This document shows, piece by piece, positions 26,856 through 39,100 of a stretch of DNA of 64,000 nucleotides. The notes below the pieces were generated by a model that searched no databases, was not told where the DNA came from, and saw only the letters and a program-made list of their open reading frames with translations. The stretch covers positions 1-64,000 of the forward strand of contig JARVLF010000014.1 of assembly GCA_030849465.1 (NCBI GenBank). The letters are read 5' to 3'. The position numbers were made by a program, and so were the translations under genes. This stretch comes from Moesziomyces globuligerus. Taxonomy: Eukaryota > Basidiomycota > Ustilaginomycetes > Ustilaginales > Ustilaginaceae. Numbering within the stretch: position 1 is the stretch's first letter; every line of letters begins with the position of its first letter.

Positions 26856-27065
26856 TGGCTGGGGTTCGCATGCTGCTGCACCGCCACAGTGCAGTCGCTT
26901 TCTTTTGTCATTCCGTCTCCCTACCCAAAACTGTACCTATATCGACCTGCCTGTCCGCGATTGCTTCATACCCGTGTCTGTGTTCGGAGACTGGACCGTT
27001 GCTGATGGAATCACTGAGAAATTGCGCATTGGGAGGTTGGTATCTGTGGTTACACGGGACATCAC

Positions 27066-28643
27066 TTAAGCAGTGGACACCATCTTCTGAGCGCTGCGGA
27101 TGCGGGCGCCAAAAGCGATCAGAGCCACAAGCATGGCGATCGTGACGGCGGCCGTGACGACGGCCTGGACGACAAATGCCTTTGTGAAGCCCTCGAAGCT
27201 CCACTCCGGCACGAAGAACGGCGCAGAGAAAGCGAGGCAGCACTTGACAAAGTTGAACAGTGCGATGCCGTGGACTGCCTTGGTGATGTAGGACTCGATG
27301 ATGTACGTCTGCAGGATGCCTCCCGCTGCCGAATTTGCAACGTAGTAGACGCCGATGCCTCCCACCACCTCGACGGGCCAGGCGAGCTTGTTTTGGTATC
27401 CGATTCCGTACAGGAGCAGACCGACCACGAGGAGCGGAACCTGCGGCAGCAGCGCCCAGAGACGGTATTCCGGCACACGAGGGCCATCGAGCGAGCCCGA
27501 GTTGCGACGTACAAAGAAGTTGACCGTGGCATCGCTGACGAAGCCGCCTGCGAACTTGCCGATCAGCGCACCGACCGCAGCCGCAAGAAAGGCGAGACCC
27601 ACCTGGACGTTGGTAAAGTGCCAAGGGGGACGAGGGAAGACTTGTGGGCTGACGACGGTGAAGCCGACGGACCACATAAAGATGACGGCGTATACGATCG
27701 ATGGCAGGATGACGGGAAGGTAGATGGCCATAGTGAGCGGAGCAAAGATCTCGCCGATGAAGCGGCCGGGTTGCTTCCAAGGGTACCACGCAGCGCCAAC
27801 ACGACCGTAGCTGCCGGCTTCGAGCGCACTGCCAAGCGGTGGAGTCGAGGTGCCGTGCTCGATCGAGTGTGAGTCCTTCTTCTCCGCCTCGTCGGTAGCC
27901 GACGAAGCATTTCGCACGGTTGCGGTCGGGGCCGAACCGTTGGGAGTATAGAGCGTCTCAGGCACGAAGAGCAGGATGCATACCCAGAGCGCACCCGCCA
28001 GAATCAGCGTGAGATAGTACACTGCAGCGAATCAAAGGGAAACGTCAAGCTTGGGTCAGGATTTGGCTGTCCCTGTGACGAGACTCGATCTGGATGTGAA
28101 CAACTTACCCCAACGCCAATCTGTGGTTTTCGTCAGGATGCCAGCACCGATTACGGGTGCGGTGACCGGGCCTGCAATGAGAAGGACGGTCCAGGCAGCG
28201 ATAGCGGCGCCGCGGTGCTCGGGCAGGAACGTCTCTGAGATGAGCGACGCGGGGACAGTTTGAGAGACGGAACCAGTGAAACCGGCGAAGAACCTGGCAG
28301 CAGCGAAGCTGTTGAAGCTACCTGCGCGCGAGAGCCATACGGTGCATGGAATGTAGAGTGTCCAAGCCAGGAGGTAGGCGGGACGGCGACCGAGCGACTC
28401 TGAGATGGCGTTCCAAAGCAGCGGGCCGGTGCCGAGACCGAGGATGCCAATGCCGATTGTGTTTGCCGTTGCGGTGATGGTGATATCGAAGGCCTCGGCG
28501 ACTTCGGGGAAGGCGGTGAGATGGGCGGCGGCCATCTCGTTAGCTGCGAAGGCGGTGAGCGCGACGGTGGCGAGCATGAGGAGCTTGCGCCATGTCGGCA
28601 GATTGTAGGGATGGTGTGGATCAGGGTGGTTGGTCGTCCTCAT
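27066..28643 (-). CDS. Major facilitator superfamily transporter (496 aa, one intron)
   Basis: Exons 28643-28109 and 28021-27066 (minus strand); the 87-nt intron is GTAAGT..CTGCAG and joins DWRW to VYYLTL. About twelve hydrophobic segments are visible: six before a charged, Ser/Thr-rich central loop (about 205-255) and six after. The loop after helix 2 reads ESLGRRPAYL, matching the MFS G-x-x-x-D-R-x-G-R-R region, and PVTAPVIGAGIL lies in helix 5, as in DHA1-type drug/proton antiporters. Substrate cannot be inferred. The ATG at 28641-28643 (MRTTNHPDPHHPYNLP) gives a short cytosolic N-terminus. Confidence 0.85.
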
Positions 28644-30302
28644 GATGGCAACTGCCGCAGCGGTAAAGCAGGCGGCAAGGAGATGTGGATGCGAGGAGGG
28701 GGAAAGGCGATGGGGAACAGCGACGACCGTAGCCGGCCAAACCAAGGGTTATATGTATGAATTGCGCTCGGCGTATGCGCAGCAGGGACAGTAGGGTTGA
28801 TGGTGAGAGGTCGAGGGTCAGGGATGCGGGGAGATGGGCATGGCAATGAATGCAACGATGCGCGCAGCGGAGCAGGAGCGGTTCATGCAGGCACCCACGG
28901 GGACAAGCGCGAAGCTGGGCACGATGGTTTCGCGAGGCTAGCGCTACTCAGCTGACGATCTGCCAGGTACGCTCGCGTGGGCACGAGGCTGTTGAACCCG
29001 AACTAGCGAGCGACGTGGTCATTGCCTTTGCGATGGAGCTTGATGAGGAGTGGGAATCAAGCTCGGCTAGGCGAGTGAGACCCAAAAATTTCAACCCTCT
29101 CACATGGGTATACAATCGGCTGTCGATGCAACTCGGTACTAATCAACGGTCCATCAGAGAGGTGCTGTTGCCAGCCTCTGGATTGATAGCGGGAGATGTG
29201 CGCAGGATCATGCAAGTTGGAAGAGCGTGTAGGGGGTTGGAGGTGGCTGAGGCGGGAGGCGGCAGTAATGGCCGATGTGCCGACGGTCTGATTCCGGTGG
29301 AGTTCGAATCTCGGCCATGGCCAATGCGCTTCGACACGGATTGAACGGGACGACGTGCCGACGGCGAATGCGGGGTCGTGGACATTCCATTCACTGCCAG
29401 AGCGTGCTCCGTGATCTGGAGGCATCCGTGGTGCAGATAGCGCTCTGCGACACGGGCTGCATGGTCGGGACTGGAGCCCCGCAATTTCTCACGCTTGCAA
29501 TGTGTGGCGTCCGAATCTGAAGATGGGTGGCATCGAGGTAAGTCGATGAAAATGACTGTACGAACGAAGGAATGATGCTGATGCTGATGCTGATGCTGAT
29601 GCTGATGCTGATGTACGCGGCGGTCCAGAGCTTGCATTGCCGCGGAGGAAAACGAAAAAGGACGAAAGACCGCCGCGACTTCCTGCCGAATTCACCGGTG
29701 CAGTCGCTTTCTCGTCCGAGATGCTTTCGTTGCTCAGCCTCCTCCGCCAACATGATTCTGCACACCGCTGTTTCCGTGGCCGAGAGCTCCTCAACCGGCC
29801 GAATCAGAGCCGCCGCCCCCGTCCTTCTCGTACGTCAACCCTGAGCAGCTTACCCCGCGTTGGACCCGCAGCCGCCCACATGGCGCGTGATGGCGCCGGC
29901 CAGCTTGGCATCCATGCAAGGCTGTCCCTTTTCTGGGTTCTGTATCGCCATGCAGGGTTCGGGCTTCTATGCGCCGTTCCGACTCCATGCAGTCAAACAC
30001 GGCCGCTATCTCTCGCAACACGATTGAGCTTAGCCCGATACGATCGTGAGGCCACAACGGTGGAGACAGCGTACGGTGGTAACACCCAGTGGCGACAGCG
30101 GTGGTCACGTCGGTGGCAACCTCAAGACGGCGGCTACCACACATGGTGTCGTCTGTCCAAAATCGCGCATTCCGATCTTATTCTTCGCCCTGCTCTCCTC
30201 CACATGTTCTGAGATTAGTTACCATCCGCAGCTTGAAAGCTACATATCTGGCGCTCAGCATCCCAATCTTCCTCTATCTTCCGGTCAGGTTTGTGCTCTA
30301 CC
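28644..30302. other. 1.66-kb divergent intergenic region with a microsatellite
   Basis: It lies between the transporter (-) and the hydrolase (+). No gene seen: frames on both strands are short and lack family motifs. It contains a TGATGC microsatellite at 29573-29613. GAGTTCGAATCTC near 29299 resembles a tRNA B box, but no cloverleaf fits around it. Confidence 0.45.
29573..29613. repeat. TGATGC microsatellite
   Basis: About seven perfect TGATGC hexamers in intergenic DNA between divergent genes. Confidence 0.95.
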
Positions 30303-31327
30303 ATGACGACTGAAGCTTCCACGTCTGCTTTCCAGCGTCAGGATGTCACGTTTGTCTCTGGCGCCGACTTGTGTGCCGCGTGGGTGTACCATCCCACATC
30401 CCCACCCCTCACTCAGGCCGTCGGTTCGTCGCTCGATGCCGCCAAGTACCCGGCTATGATTCTAGGACATGGTCTCGGCGCGGTCAAGGAGATGGGACTC
30501 GACCGCTACGCCGCGCGCTTTGCCGCCTTCGGCATCGTCTGCGTCGTCTTTGACTACCGAAATTTTGGCCAGAGCACCGGGACCCCACGCCAACTGCTCG
30601 ATGTATCCTCCCAGCTAGATGACTGGGACGCCGCCATTGACTACACGTCTGGCCTCGAAAGCGTCGACACCACCAGAATCGGCATCTTTGGAAGCAGCTT
30701 TGGCGGAGGCCACGTCATCAGCGTCGCGGCCAGGGACAAGAGGGTCAAGGCAGCCATCTCCCAGTGTCCCTTTACCTCGGGCCTACACTCGTCCCAGACG
30801 GTAGGCGTACTGCCGCTTCTACGACTCGGCTTGCTTGGGCTGCGTGATCTCCTCTTCTCGAGAGGCGACAACATCGTTCCGGTCAAGCTGGCCGGCAAAC
30901 CGGGAGACAGTAAGTCTTACACCGTCCCATTTCGTTCTACCCGTTCTTCGCTCGACTCACCTTGCTTTGCGTCCTTCTCGGATTGAAAGCTGCGCTGATG
31001 AACGCACCGGATGTGGATGGCTATAAAGCCCTCATCCCTGAAGGCATGGAGTCTGTCATTCCGGATTACGTTGCGGCGCGCTTCGCCCTCGCCATCGGCT
31101 TCTACAACCCTGGTTGGCAAACCGCCTCCGTCACCTGCCCCATCTTCTTCGCCGTATGCGGCAAAGACTCGGTCGCGCCCCCTGGACCTACCCTCTCTTA
31201 CGCCAGAAGTGCACCCAAGGCCACTGTCAAGCTTTACGACCACACGGGCCACTTTGAGATTTACGCCGGCGACGATTTCGAAACCGTCACTCGCGACTAC
31301 GAAGCCTTCCTGAGGGCCAACCTCTGA
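30303..31327 (+). CDS. Alpha/beta hydrolase (314 aa, one intron)
   Basis: Exons 30303-30909 and 30990-31327; the 80-nt intron is GTAAGT..TTGAAAG and joins PGD to TALMNAPDVDGY. The catalytic triad is visible: nucleophile Ser132 in GSSFGG, an acid in VCGKDSVAP, and a His in YDHTGHFEIY. ILGHGLGAVKEMGLDRYAA near residue 53 supplies the oxyanion region, and VVFDYRNFGQSTG is strand 4 of the fold. The overall pattern is that of fungal dienelactone-hydrolase or polyketide-transferase-like proteins. No signal peptide, so likely cytosolic. Substrate unknown. Convergent with the BRCT gene (88 bp between stops). Confidence 0.85.
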
Positions 31328-31415
31328 CCTCTCCCCCTCACCATGGCCTCACACCTACGAGCTTCGCAAAGCACATTTTGATGCCACAAAGCATATGTTC
31401 AAATTGCGTCGGCTG

Positions 31416-34272
31416 TCAGCGCGAAATGGCAGATCGCTTGGGCGTGCGCATGCGCTTGTTGGGCGTCGTCTTGGGGCTCGATGATTCACCGATCAGGTGG
31501 CGATCCCAGCGCGGCTGCTGCTCAAAGATGCAATCGGTGATGAGTTGTTTCTTGAACAGTCTCAGCAGGTCCCCATCAATGGTGCGTGTGCCCACAAGAT
31601 GGCGCCACTCCGCACCATTCTCCTCCTCCACCACGAGATGACAGTGCTTGGGATCTTCCCGCAGCGCCTCTTCGTCCCACGCACCTTCCGACGCCTCTCC
31701 CCCCGCAGCGATGATGAGCGAAGTGAGCGAACCGGACTCGTCCACGCCTCGGCCGAGCCAGAACCTGTGGCCGCGGTAGATTCCCTCCGTGAAGTCGGCT
31801 GCGCGGCGATGCAGCACATCAGCCAACCGAATGCCGTACGCCTTCTCGCCATCACGGTCCACGAGCGCAAAGTCGTCCGTCGGCACGGCCCTGCGTTGCT
31901 TGACGCACTCCGCGAGCCACTCGGGCGATGCGATCGCGACCGCGCCCGAAGCGATGGCGTAGAGCATCTTGGGCGAACGCGACAGCTTGGGCGTCACGAG
32001 AACGTGCGCGCTCTCAATCGAATCGACCACCACGACTCCGACCGCGCGTAGCTTGGACTCGTCGCCCTTCTTGAGCTTGTAGTTGCTCGTCGCCACACGC
32101 GTCTGGCTCGGCGCAGCGGTGGTCTTGGGCTTCTTGACTGCAGAGACGTCGTCATCCGCGGATGGCGCTGCCAACGTGACAGACGGCTGCTGTACGCTCT
32201 CCCCTAGTATCGCCCGGCGCCCGCGCTTGGTGCCGCGATGCGACGATGGGCTGTGCGGAGGCGTGTGAACGGCGTCGCTCGCATCGGCTTCCGACGAAAG
32301 CCTGGCCTCGTTGGTGTTGCCTGCTGTGCGACGCATGGCTGGAGACAGTGGCGGTGGAGTGCCTGCCGGTGACGTGGGTTGAATGCGCGTCGCGTCTGCC
32401 TGTGCTTCATCTGTCGCCTGATCCAAAGCGACGGGCTCGATAGTATCTCCAGCAGGGCCTGGCTCGGCGGACGACGTGGTCTCGACGGTCGAATAGTGGA
32501 GCGCAGGAGAAGCAGGGTCGCTGATCGGTAGGTCGACCGGCTCGTTGTTCGTTAGCGCGTCGTCGATCCACGGTCCGAGACTTTCATCCGTAACGCGCGT
32601 TTCGCCCACATCGAGATTGTAGTCCACACCGTCGGGAAAGTCGATGTACTTGAGCTTGGCGCGCTCGACGGGCGCCCAGGCGAGGAACGAGTCGACAATG
32701 TACTTGTGATTGACCACGGGCACGCCCCACTCCCTTGCGCGCTGAGTCTTTTCGCTGTCCAGATTCGCAGCCACGCACAGACTCGTCTGCGTGGTCAGCG
32801 TGCCCGAGAAGGTCGCGCCCATGAGCTTGATCATCTTGGTGAGGTACTGACGTGTTGCGCCGCGATAGTTCGAGACGGTGATGGCCGCGCCGTGGAAGTC
32901 GGCGATGGCGGTGCGCGGCACGGGGAAGTGGAGCGGTTCCTGACGCGGGTCGCTGAGACGATCATTGGAGACGTTCCAAATGAGCCAGGTGAGGTTGCCG
33001 ACCTGCTTGGACTGACGAATGGCTTCGCGGAACTCCTGCACTTCGCGGTAGCGGCAGACTACGTAGTCCGAGTTGCGCACCGCCTGTGCGATGCCGTCCA
33101 GATCCTGCGGTGCGCGACGGATGGTGCCACCGGAATGGCGTACAAAGTGCTCGAGCGAGCGGAGCTGCTGTTCGCTCGCCCGACAGACATCGCGCGCCAG
33201 CAGCACGCTCTTGCCGCGAAAAACCTGTCGCTCGCTCCCCACTCCATCCACCGCCCTGGCCATGGCGCGGCTCGTATCGCCGACCAGGCTCATGGCGACT
33301 CGATCGCGGCGCGGCGATGTGAGAGGCGAGCCGCTCGCGGTGCGCCCGGCAAAGCACGGAGGCAACCGCGTCTGTCCCGGGAGGAACTGGTACGAATCTA
33401 AGGGCAAGCGCTTCTGCAAGCGCCACGAGTCGCTGATCCACTGCGGCGCAACGCAGATGGTCTGCTTGCCCGGGCTGTTGAGGATGCGCGAGAGCTTGGT
33501 GCTGGAGATGGACGTGGTGAGCAGCACGTTTACGTCGAAAAAGTGGTCCTCGCGCCACAGCCCACCGTAGGCTGCGACGATGCTGCTGATCAGCTCGCGG
33601 TCCGCCTTGGATACCTCGGACTTGGACGCGGTCACGCAAAGCCCCGAGAAGATCATTTCGGCGCGGCACGAGAACCGATCCTCCTTGAGTCGGATCTTGA
33701 GATGTGCACTCCGTCGCACCCATTCGGGCTGAGATCAGGATCGGATCAGCCGAAACACGCCCGTTCGGCAAGAGAGAATTGCTGGGGTCAGTTTCGAATC
33801 ATCCTATCAGCGTGCTTTGTTGGGGCGGCGGCCAGAAAAGAGAACTCACCGTCACGACGAGCGGGCGTTTGGCGCCAGGGGCGAGGTCGGGGAGCGTAGG
33901 CTCGATGCAGTGCTGGTATTCGTCAAAGCTGTCCGTGACTGAGATGACGTGGGTCGTCGAGTCGAGGGCGAAGCGCGGCTGAGTCGATGCTGTCGATGTG
34001 CTTGTGCTTGGTGTGCTAGGCTGGTCGCATTCGTGAGCGCCACCTTGTATCAGGAGTCTCCGAACCTGCACCGCACCACGAGGAACCAGGATTACAGGAA
34101 GAAGTGTCAGCGTGGCCGTAAATCTACCTCATCCGTAGAGTGATCGGAGACTCACCTCATCCTGTGTGGTTTGATCGACATCGTCGTTGATCCAGAACCG
34201 CACGTCCGCAAACAGGTCCGGAGGCGTCTGCTGAGGCGGCATCGCCTGCGTCGTCGAGGCCGAAGATCGCAT
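31416..34272 (-). CDS. Multi-BRCT genome-maintenance protein, Rtt107/Brc1-like (881 aa, two introns)
   Basis: Exons 34272-34156, 34065-33850 and 33728-31416 (minus); introns 90 and 121 nt with GTGAGT donors, all phase 0. Splicing builds BRCT1 (LFADVRFWINDD, FALDSTTHVISVTD) and joins VVT to PEWVRRSAHLK, the expected start of BRCT2. Further BRCT units: IFSGLCVTAS..WISDSWRL (about 135-215); a pair at about 270-480 (VLLARD.., ITVSNYRGATRQYL.., GATFSGTLTTQTSL, HKYIVDSFLAW); and a C-terminal pair (about 660-860, ASPEWLAECVKQR, LITDCIFEQ). This N-terminal cluster plus C-terminal pair is the Rtt107/Brc1 layout, a scaffold reading gamma-H2A at damaged replication forks. An alternative start is Met11. 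Orthology is inferred from architecture. Confidence 0.8.
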
Positions 34273-34853
34273 CAGGCTTCAAGTGCACCAGCGCTGCTGG
34301 TCGAAAGTCGAGTTTCCAGGTCTGGAGTCTTGAACCTGAACGTGGGATGTGCTGCGGATGTGTCCTTCGCAACCTCAGCGGGTGTGGAGCTGAAAGAGAG
34401 ATGCGGGAGGAGGAGGCGGCGGGACGCTCGGATCGCGAGGGCATGCGTGTGGTTCGCGGCGGCAAAAAAAGTGGAGCTGTACAGTAGCGTGACGCGTACA
34501 TGGCTGCACCGTGAAGCCGACGCGGGTCCAAGTCGCCTCTCGCGCTGGCTGCACCCCAACTCAGCCGCACAGGTGTTGGTCTTCGAGCGAAAAAGCAGCT
34601 CCACGGTTGCCGTCAGAACGCGTCTCACGCGTCTCCCTGCACGCGTCAGCAAACGCCGAAATCCTCTCGCAGACTCACATCCCTGAGCTCACTGTGACAG
34701 TATCAATGGTTCTCATGCGAGGCACACGGCATGGGGCGGATCTGAGTGGTAGGAAAACTCGTGACGATCTTGATTTTCGTTTCATTCGCGGGCTTGAAAT
34801 CAAGAATGGTGGCTGGTAGCGCGTGCTTGAATGGCGCTCAGGCATGGGGGTCC
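34273..34853. other. Upstream region of the BRCT gene / 3' flank of the REF gene
   Basis: 580 bp between two minus-strand genes. No further coding exon or element recognised; upstream frames are not BRCT-like. Confidence 0.4.
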
Positions 34854-36062
34854 TTAGGCGGCAGGGGCGGCGTCGGTGGTAGAGGCCTGCTTGTTGTAGT
34901 CCTCCATCTCGGCATCCAGGTCCTCGACCGTCTTCTTGGGGCGCGCCTCACGCTTAGCGCCAGCGCCAGCGCCACGGCCTCGGCCGCGCTTCGCAGCACC
35001 GGCACCGGCACCGGCAGCAGCACGACCGCCCTTGCCCCTGGCTCCGTTGGCGACGGCACCGGCAGCACCTCTAGCGCCGCGCGCCGCCGCTGCGGGCGCC
35101 GCAGCCACCTTGGCGGGGTCCACGACGACTTCGACCTTGAGGGGCTTCTTGCCGTCGATCAGACGATTGTTGTACTGGGTGTAGGCGCGGCCAGCATCGT
35201 CGGCACGCTGGAACTCGACGGTGCAGACGCCCGTCGACTGGCCGTTGGCACGGTAGCTCATGGCCACCTTGCGCAGCGGGCCGATCGTGGTAGAGAAGAG
35301 CTCCTACCGGCCACAATCGCGAAGCAGATGGTGTAAAGCAAAGACGTCAGCAATGCTCTCGGTTGCCATCCTGGCAAGACGCCCGAAAGACTTGAGCGGC
35401 GTACGAACCTTGACCTGTGCTTCAGTCACGTCGAGGGGGAGGTTGCTGAGGATGATCTTGCTGCCAGTGTTAGCGCCGCGGCCGGGGATGACCACGGGGG
35501 GCTTGTTGCGGTTCGAAGCGGCGATCACCGCGGCGTTCTGAGCACCACCGCCGACGGCAGCAGCTTTGGCGCTGGGACGGCCGCTGCGGCCTCCCTTGCG
35601 ACCACGCTGGCTATTGCGGCCAGCACCGGCTCCGGTGCGCTTGGGGCGACCGGCGATGATCTCCTCCAGAGCTGTATACGTTGCGAAGGTAAAGAGAGAA
35701 AAAGGCAAAAGGAAAACCATGCACAAGCGCGAGACAGACGGTCGCAGATACCGTGTCGAGCGACGTTCAACGCAGTAAAGTGTGAGCATGCCAGGATGCC
35801 GAAACTGTTGGGCGCAGGAGCGATCAGGCCAGGAAAAGCGCGAACGAGAGGCATGCTGTCCAGGCTCGACACCGTCAAGGGGATGCTTGCACCTCGAATC
35901 CGAAGAGGGTTCCCGCGCGCAGTGCGGGGCGGTGGTACGCATATGAGCAGGCATCTTCACCGAATGGCAGTCCGCAGAGCGACATTCACTGTGTTCGGCT
36001 CGATCCGTGTTGCACATCGGGGTCTTGCCATGCTTGCAACTGCTCGACTGCCTGCCTGCCTA

Positions 36063-36102
<40 letters not shown>

Positions 36103-36196
36103 GCTACTGCGGCGCGTTGCCAGTGCCACCGTGGCCGCAATGCGTGTGCTCGTGTGTCTCCCGGCCTCGGCGGTACTCACGCTTGTCAATGTTCAT
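34854..36196 (-). CDS. mRNA export adaptor of the ALY/REF (Yra1/Mlo3) family, 242 aa, two introns
   Basis: Exons 36196-36181, 35671-35409 and 35303-34854 (minus). The first exon encodes only MNIDK plus one base; splicing gives MNIDKPLEEIIAGR, the conserved REF N-box. An RG-rich linker (RNSQRGRKGGRSGRP) precedes the RRM (about 75-160): KIILSNLPLDVTEAQVK, spliced to ELFSTTIGPLRKVAMSYRA, then STGVCTVEF. The C-terminus is Ala/Gly/Arg-rich and ends in a helical REF C-box (KKTVEDLDAEMEDYNKQ). REF proteins couple transcription and splicing to mRNP export through Mex67. Intron 1 is 509 nt, far longer than others in the window, and holds a tetranucleotide repeat. Intron 2 (105 nt) has an unusual GTTCGT donor. 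Confidence 0.9.
36048..36102. repeat. CTGC tetranucleotide microsatellite inside a REF intron
   Basis: About 13 CTGC units with one CTAC interruption. On the coding (minus) strand the transcript reads GGCA repeats, within intron 1 of the REF gene and about 80 nt downstream of its donor site. Confidence 0.93.
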
Positions 36197-39100
36197 GGAC
36201 TGTTGGGTCGACAGCGGCACGAAGCATCGAGGCAGAGCGAGAGCGTGCGATATGGGGCGCGGATACGACGGAACGATCCAAGGCAGCCGATTTTGCAGTC
36301 GCGTTGGCGGCGCAAAGGATAGGCACGGCATGTCATCGGCAACGATGTACACGCGTGGTAGCAGAGCATGTATTCCAAAAGAAGCGCGAGTGACGAGCGC
36401 AGGCAGGATCGTTGGGCGAAGGCAAGAGCGAATGCACGGAGGAAAGTTGGGCAGCGGCCGAGTCGGAGTGGCGTTGCATGTGATGCAATGATAGCGATGG
36501 GCGAAATTGGTGGCGAGGTGGAAGGCGGAGGATCAAGTTCGGTCAGAAATTGGTTGTTCCGGAGGCTCGTTCCCAAAGGATGACAGAGGTCGCTTGCACA
36601 ATGGTCCGTGTCCAGGGAGATACGAGGTGAACTTTGTCGATACCGGCTACCTGATCGAGCACTCTCGTTCTCTCCTGGCGGAAGTCAGCCAGGCCGCACA
36701 GGCATCGCGGAGCCTGCTTTCGCAACACCGTCGTCTCTTTGCATCCATGCATCCGTGGCTGACATTGGACGCCACGGTTCCCAACGCGTTCCATGCGCGC
36801 TCCCGCACAGCAAATGCAGCGGGAAATCTGCGTGGGAAGGCGCGGCAGCTGCAGTCCAGTTTCGACTGACCCATCGCGTGTGAGCCGATCGTGGGCAATA
36901 CGAGTGGCGAGGGTCGAGGGTCGACGTTGCGTCGGTGCGGTCGACGCTTGTGATGAGCGTTCGAGTCGAGTTCGAATGGGAGGCAGCTGGTGCTGAAATT
37001 ACCCGTCGATGACAGCAACTTGCGGCAGTTCAACATGTGAGTGTCGCATCGGACGTGTCAGCGAACTGCGCTGACGGAAACCAGCGCAGTTTCGATGACG
37101 ATGGACGAAGATGCAGGCGAAGAAAGGCGAGCGGAGACGATGTGCGCAGCGGATGGGTTCGCGACGCGAGGCGGCGGCCTGGACTCGCAAGGGCAGGTGG
37201 ACGAAGCGGGGACTTGTGGCATGCTGACCATTTTGATAAGAAGAGATGGCTTGAGGTCGATTGTTTGAGTTTGGTGGAAGATGACGTCGTAGGCTGAGAG
37301 TTTGGTGTGATCGAGTGGGGCAATGTGGATGGGAAAGGTGCAGAGGACGGTGGTGTTGAAAGAGCGTGTGGACAGGGCGGAGGGTCCTTGAACGGGGTTG
37401 CATCCCAGGGTTGCATTGAGACGGGTGTGGCGCCCTTTCGCGCAGCGCGACGAGTCAGTTGGACCGACTGCGCATTTGCCCGCAGCGGACGCGGACGTTT
37501 CTGCCAGCGGCTGAGCCACGTTCGGCGGGCGGAACCACGCAAGATTGTGATCGTGGTTCCTGTCGCACGAAAAGAAAATTTTCAGAAGAAAGAGAAAGAA
37601 TACGGTCTAACACGTCATATTCCGACTTCATGCGCAGCTCAAGATCGTGGACTGGCTGTGCTGTCGACGAATCGGGGTGGGACAAGATCGCCTGGCTCAA
37701 ATATCGCACGCCGCAAGGATGGGTCGCAGCAGCGTGCGAATGTGAAAGCCGACGAGCACAGCTGCAAGGGTGACGAAGTGTCGCGCGTGGTTGCACAGCC
37801 ATGCATGCACGACCGCTCGCACTTTGTTCAGATGGACGGGCCCGCACGCAAATGGTCGGGCTGGACGAGCGCAACCAGTTCGGCTGACGCTGACGTCGGT
37901 GGACACGCGTGGGTGAGCACGCTGACGAGCTGCGGTAGACCACGGCGGTACAACGCTAGGGACGGCGATCATCGAGAAGACCACGGCGAATACTGTCGGG
38001 AGTGACATAGCTGGAGAAAGCAGCGCTGAATGACGCCCTTTTTGGGGACCGCGTCGGCGTCCCTGAAATGGTCACTGCCGAGGGTCTGGCGGGGCTCGGG
38101 CGGTGGCCCTGGAATTGAACGCTGGCTCGCGCTTATCCTACGGTTCCTGAAGCTCCGATGGCCTGCCAAATCTTCAGCCACCATGTGGCTTCGTGCGAGC
38201 GACCAATCGTTCTCGCTGCATTCTGCTGCCTTCGGTTTTGAACCACTTCGAGCCTGGCTGCAGGTGCGGGACAAACCGAAACATGCCAGGTGTGCGGTGG
38301 TGATGGAGAGCACGGTATAATAAAAGGCAATGGAGCGAGACAGGCTGGCTTGCCGAGAAGCCACGGGGCGCAGCCTGCCGTCATCCCGGAACTCGAATTA
38401 GAAGCAGCCTCATTCTCACACTCGGGTAGCAGTCGCCCTGGTGGCCTCGCCTCAGGCGTCAGCTTCATCGAATGCCACCACAGTTTGCTCGGCCAGGCCG
38501 ATCGGCTCTGAAGCGGCCGCAACTGCCAGTGTGTACATCAGGGGCTCATCGTCGTTCCTTGCCTTGCCGCGCCGCCCGTGCGCAAAGGGGTCAGATGCAG
38601 CGCGGAGCCCAGAAATCACCGAGGCGGGTCGGCTCCTGCTCGAAATTGGAAGCGCGATTTGCGGTGCTAGTTTTTCTTCAGGGGTTCCAAAAGGTTCTCG
38701 ACGACAGCCAGCGGGAGTAAGTTTATTTTGATAGCAGCCAGCGGACATGCAGGCGTGCAGACGCGCAAAGCACCCCAGACTATCCAGCGGCTCCACCGTG
38801 CAGCTCGAGCGTCCCTTTCATCCGAAAAATCGCTCGCTGAGCTCTTTGAAAATAAATTTACATTTTGGTGTTCGGTTTGAGAAAGGGCTGTGTGACTGAC
38901 GCGAAAGCACGTCCGGGAATTTGGGCGCGAGCCCCGAGCGAGAAGGCGAGAAGCAGCATGAATTTCGCAGGTGCGCTTTGTGCTCTAAAACTTTGGCGTC
39001 GATCTAGTGAGCCGACGTGACAGCAGCAGCTGCGGCGGCTGGCTGCGTCGTGTCGCGCCCTGCCATGCCATGCGTAAGTCACTCGGTACTGCAGTCGGCA

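Noticed and set aside
29281..29320. tRNA gene suggested by GAGTTCGAATCTC
   Set aside because: The T-arm does not pair and no acceptor, D or anticodon stem could be placed around it.
37307..38005. 232-aa plus-strand frame in the 3.46-kb gap
   Set aside because: Begins at GTG, not ATG, has no family motif and is crossed by similar frames on the other strand.
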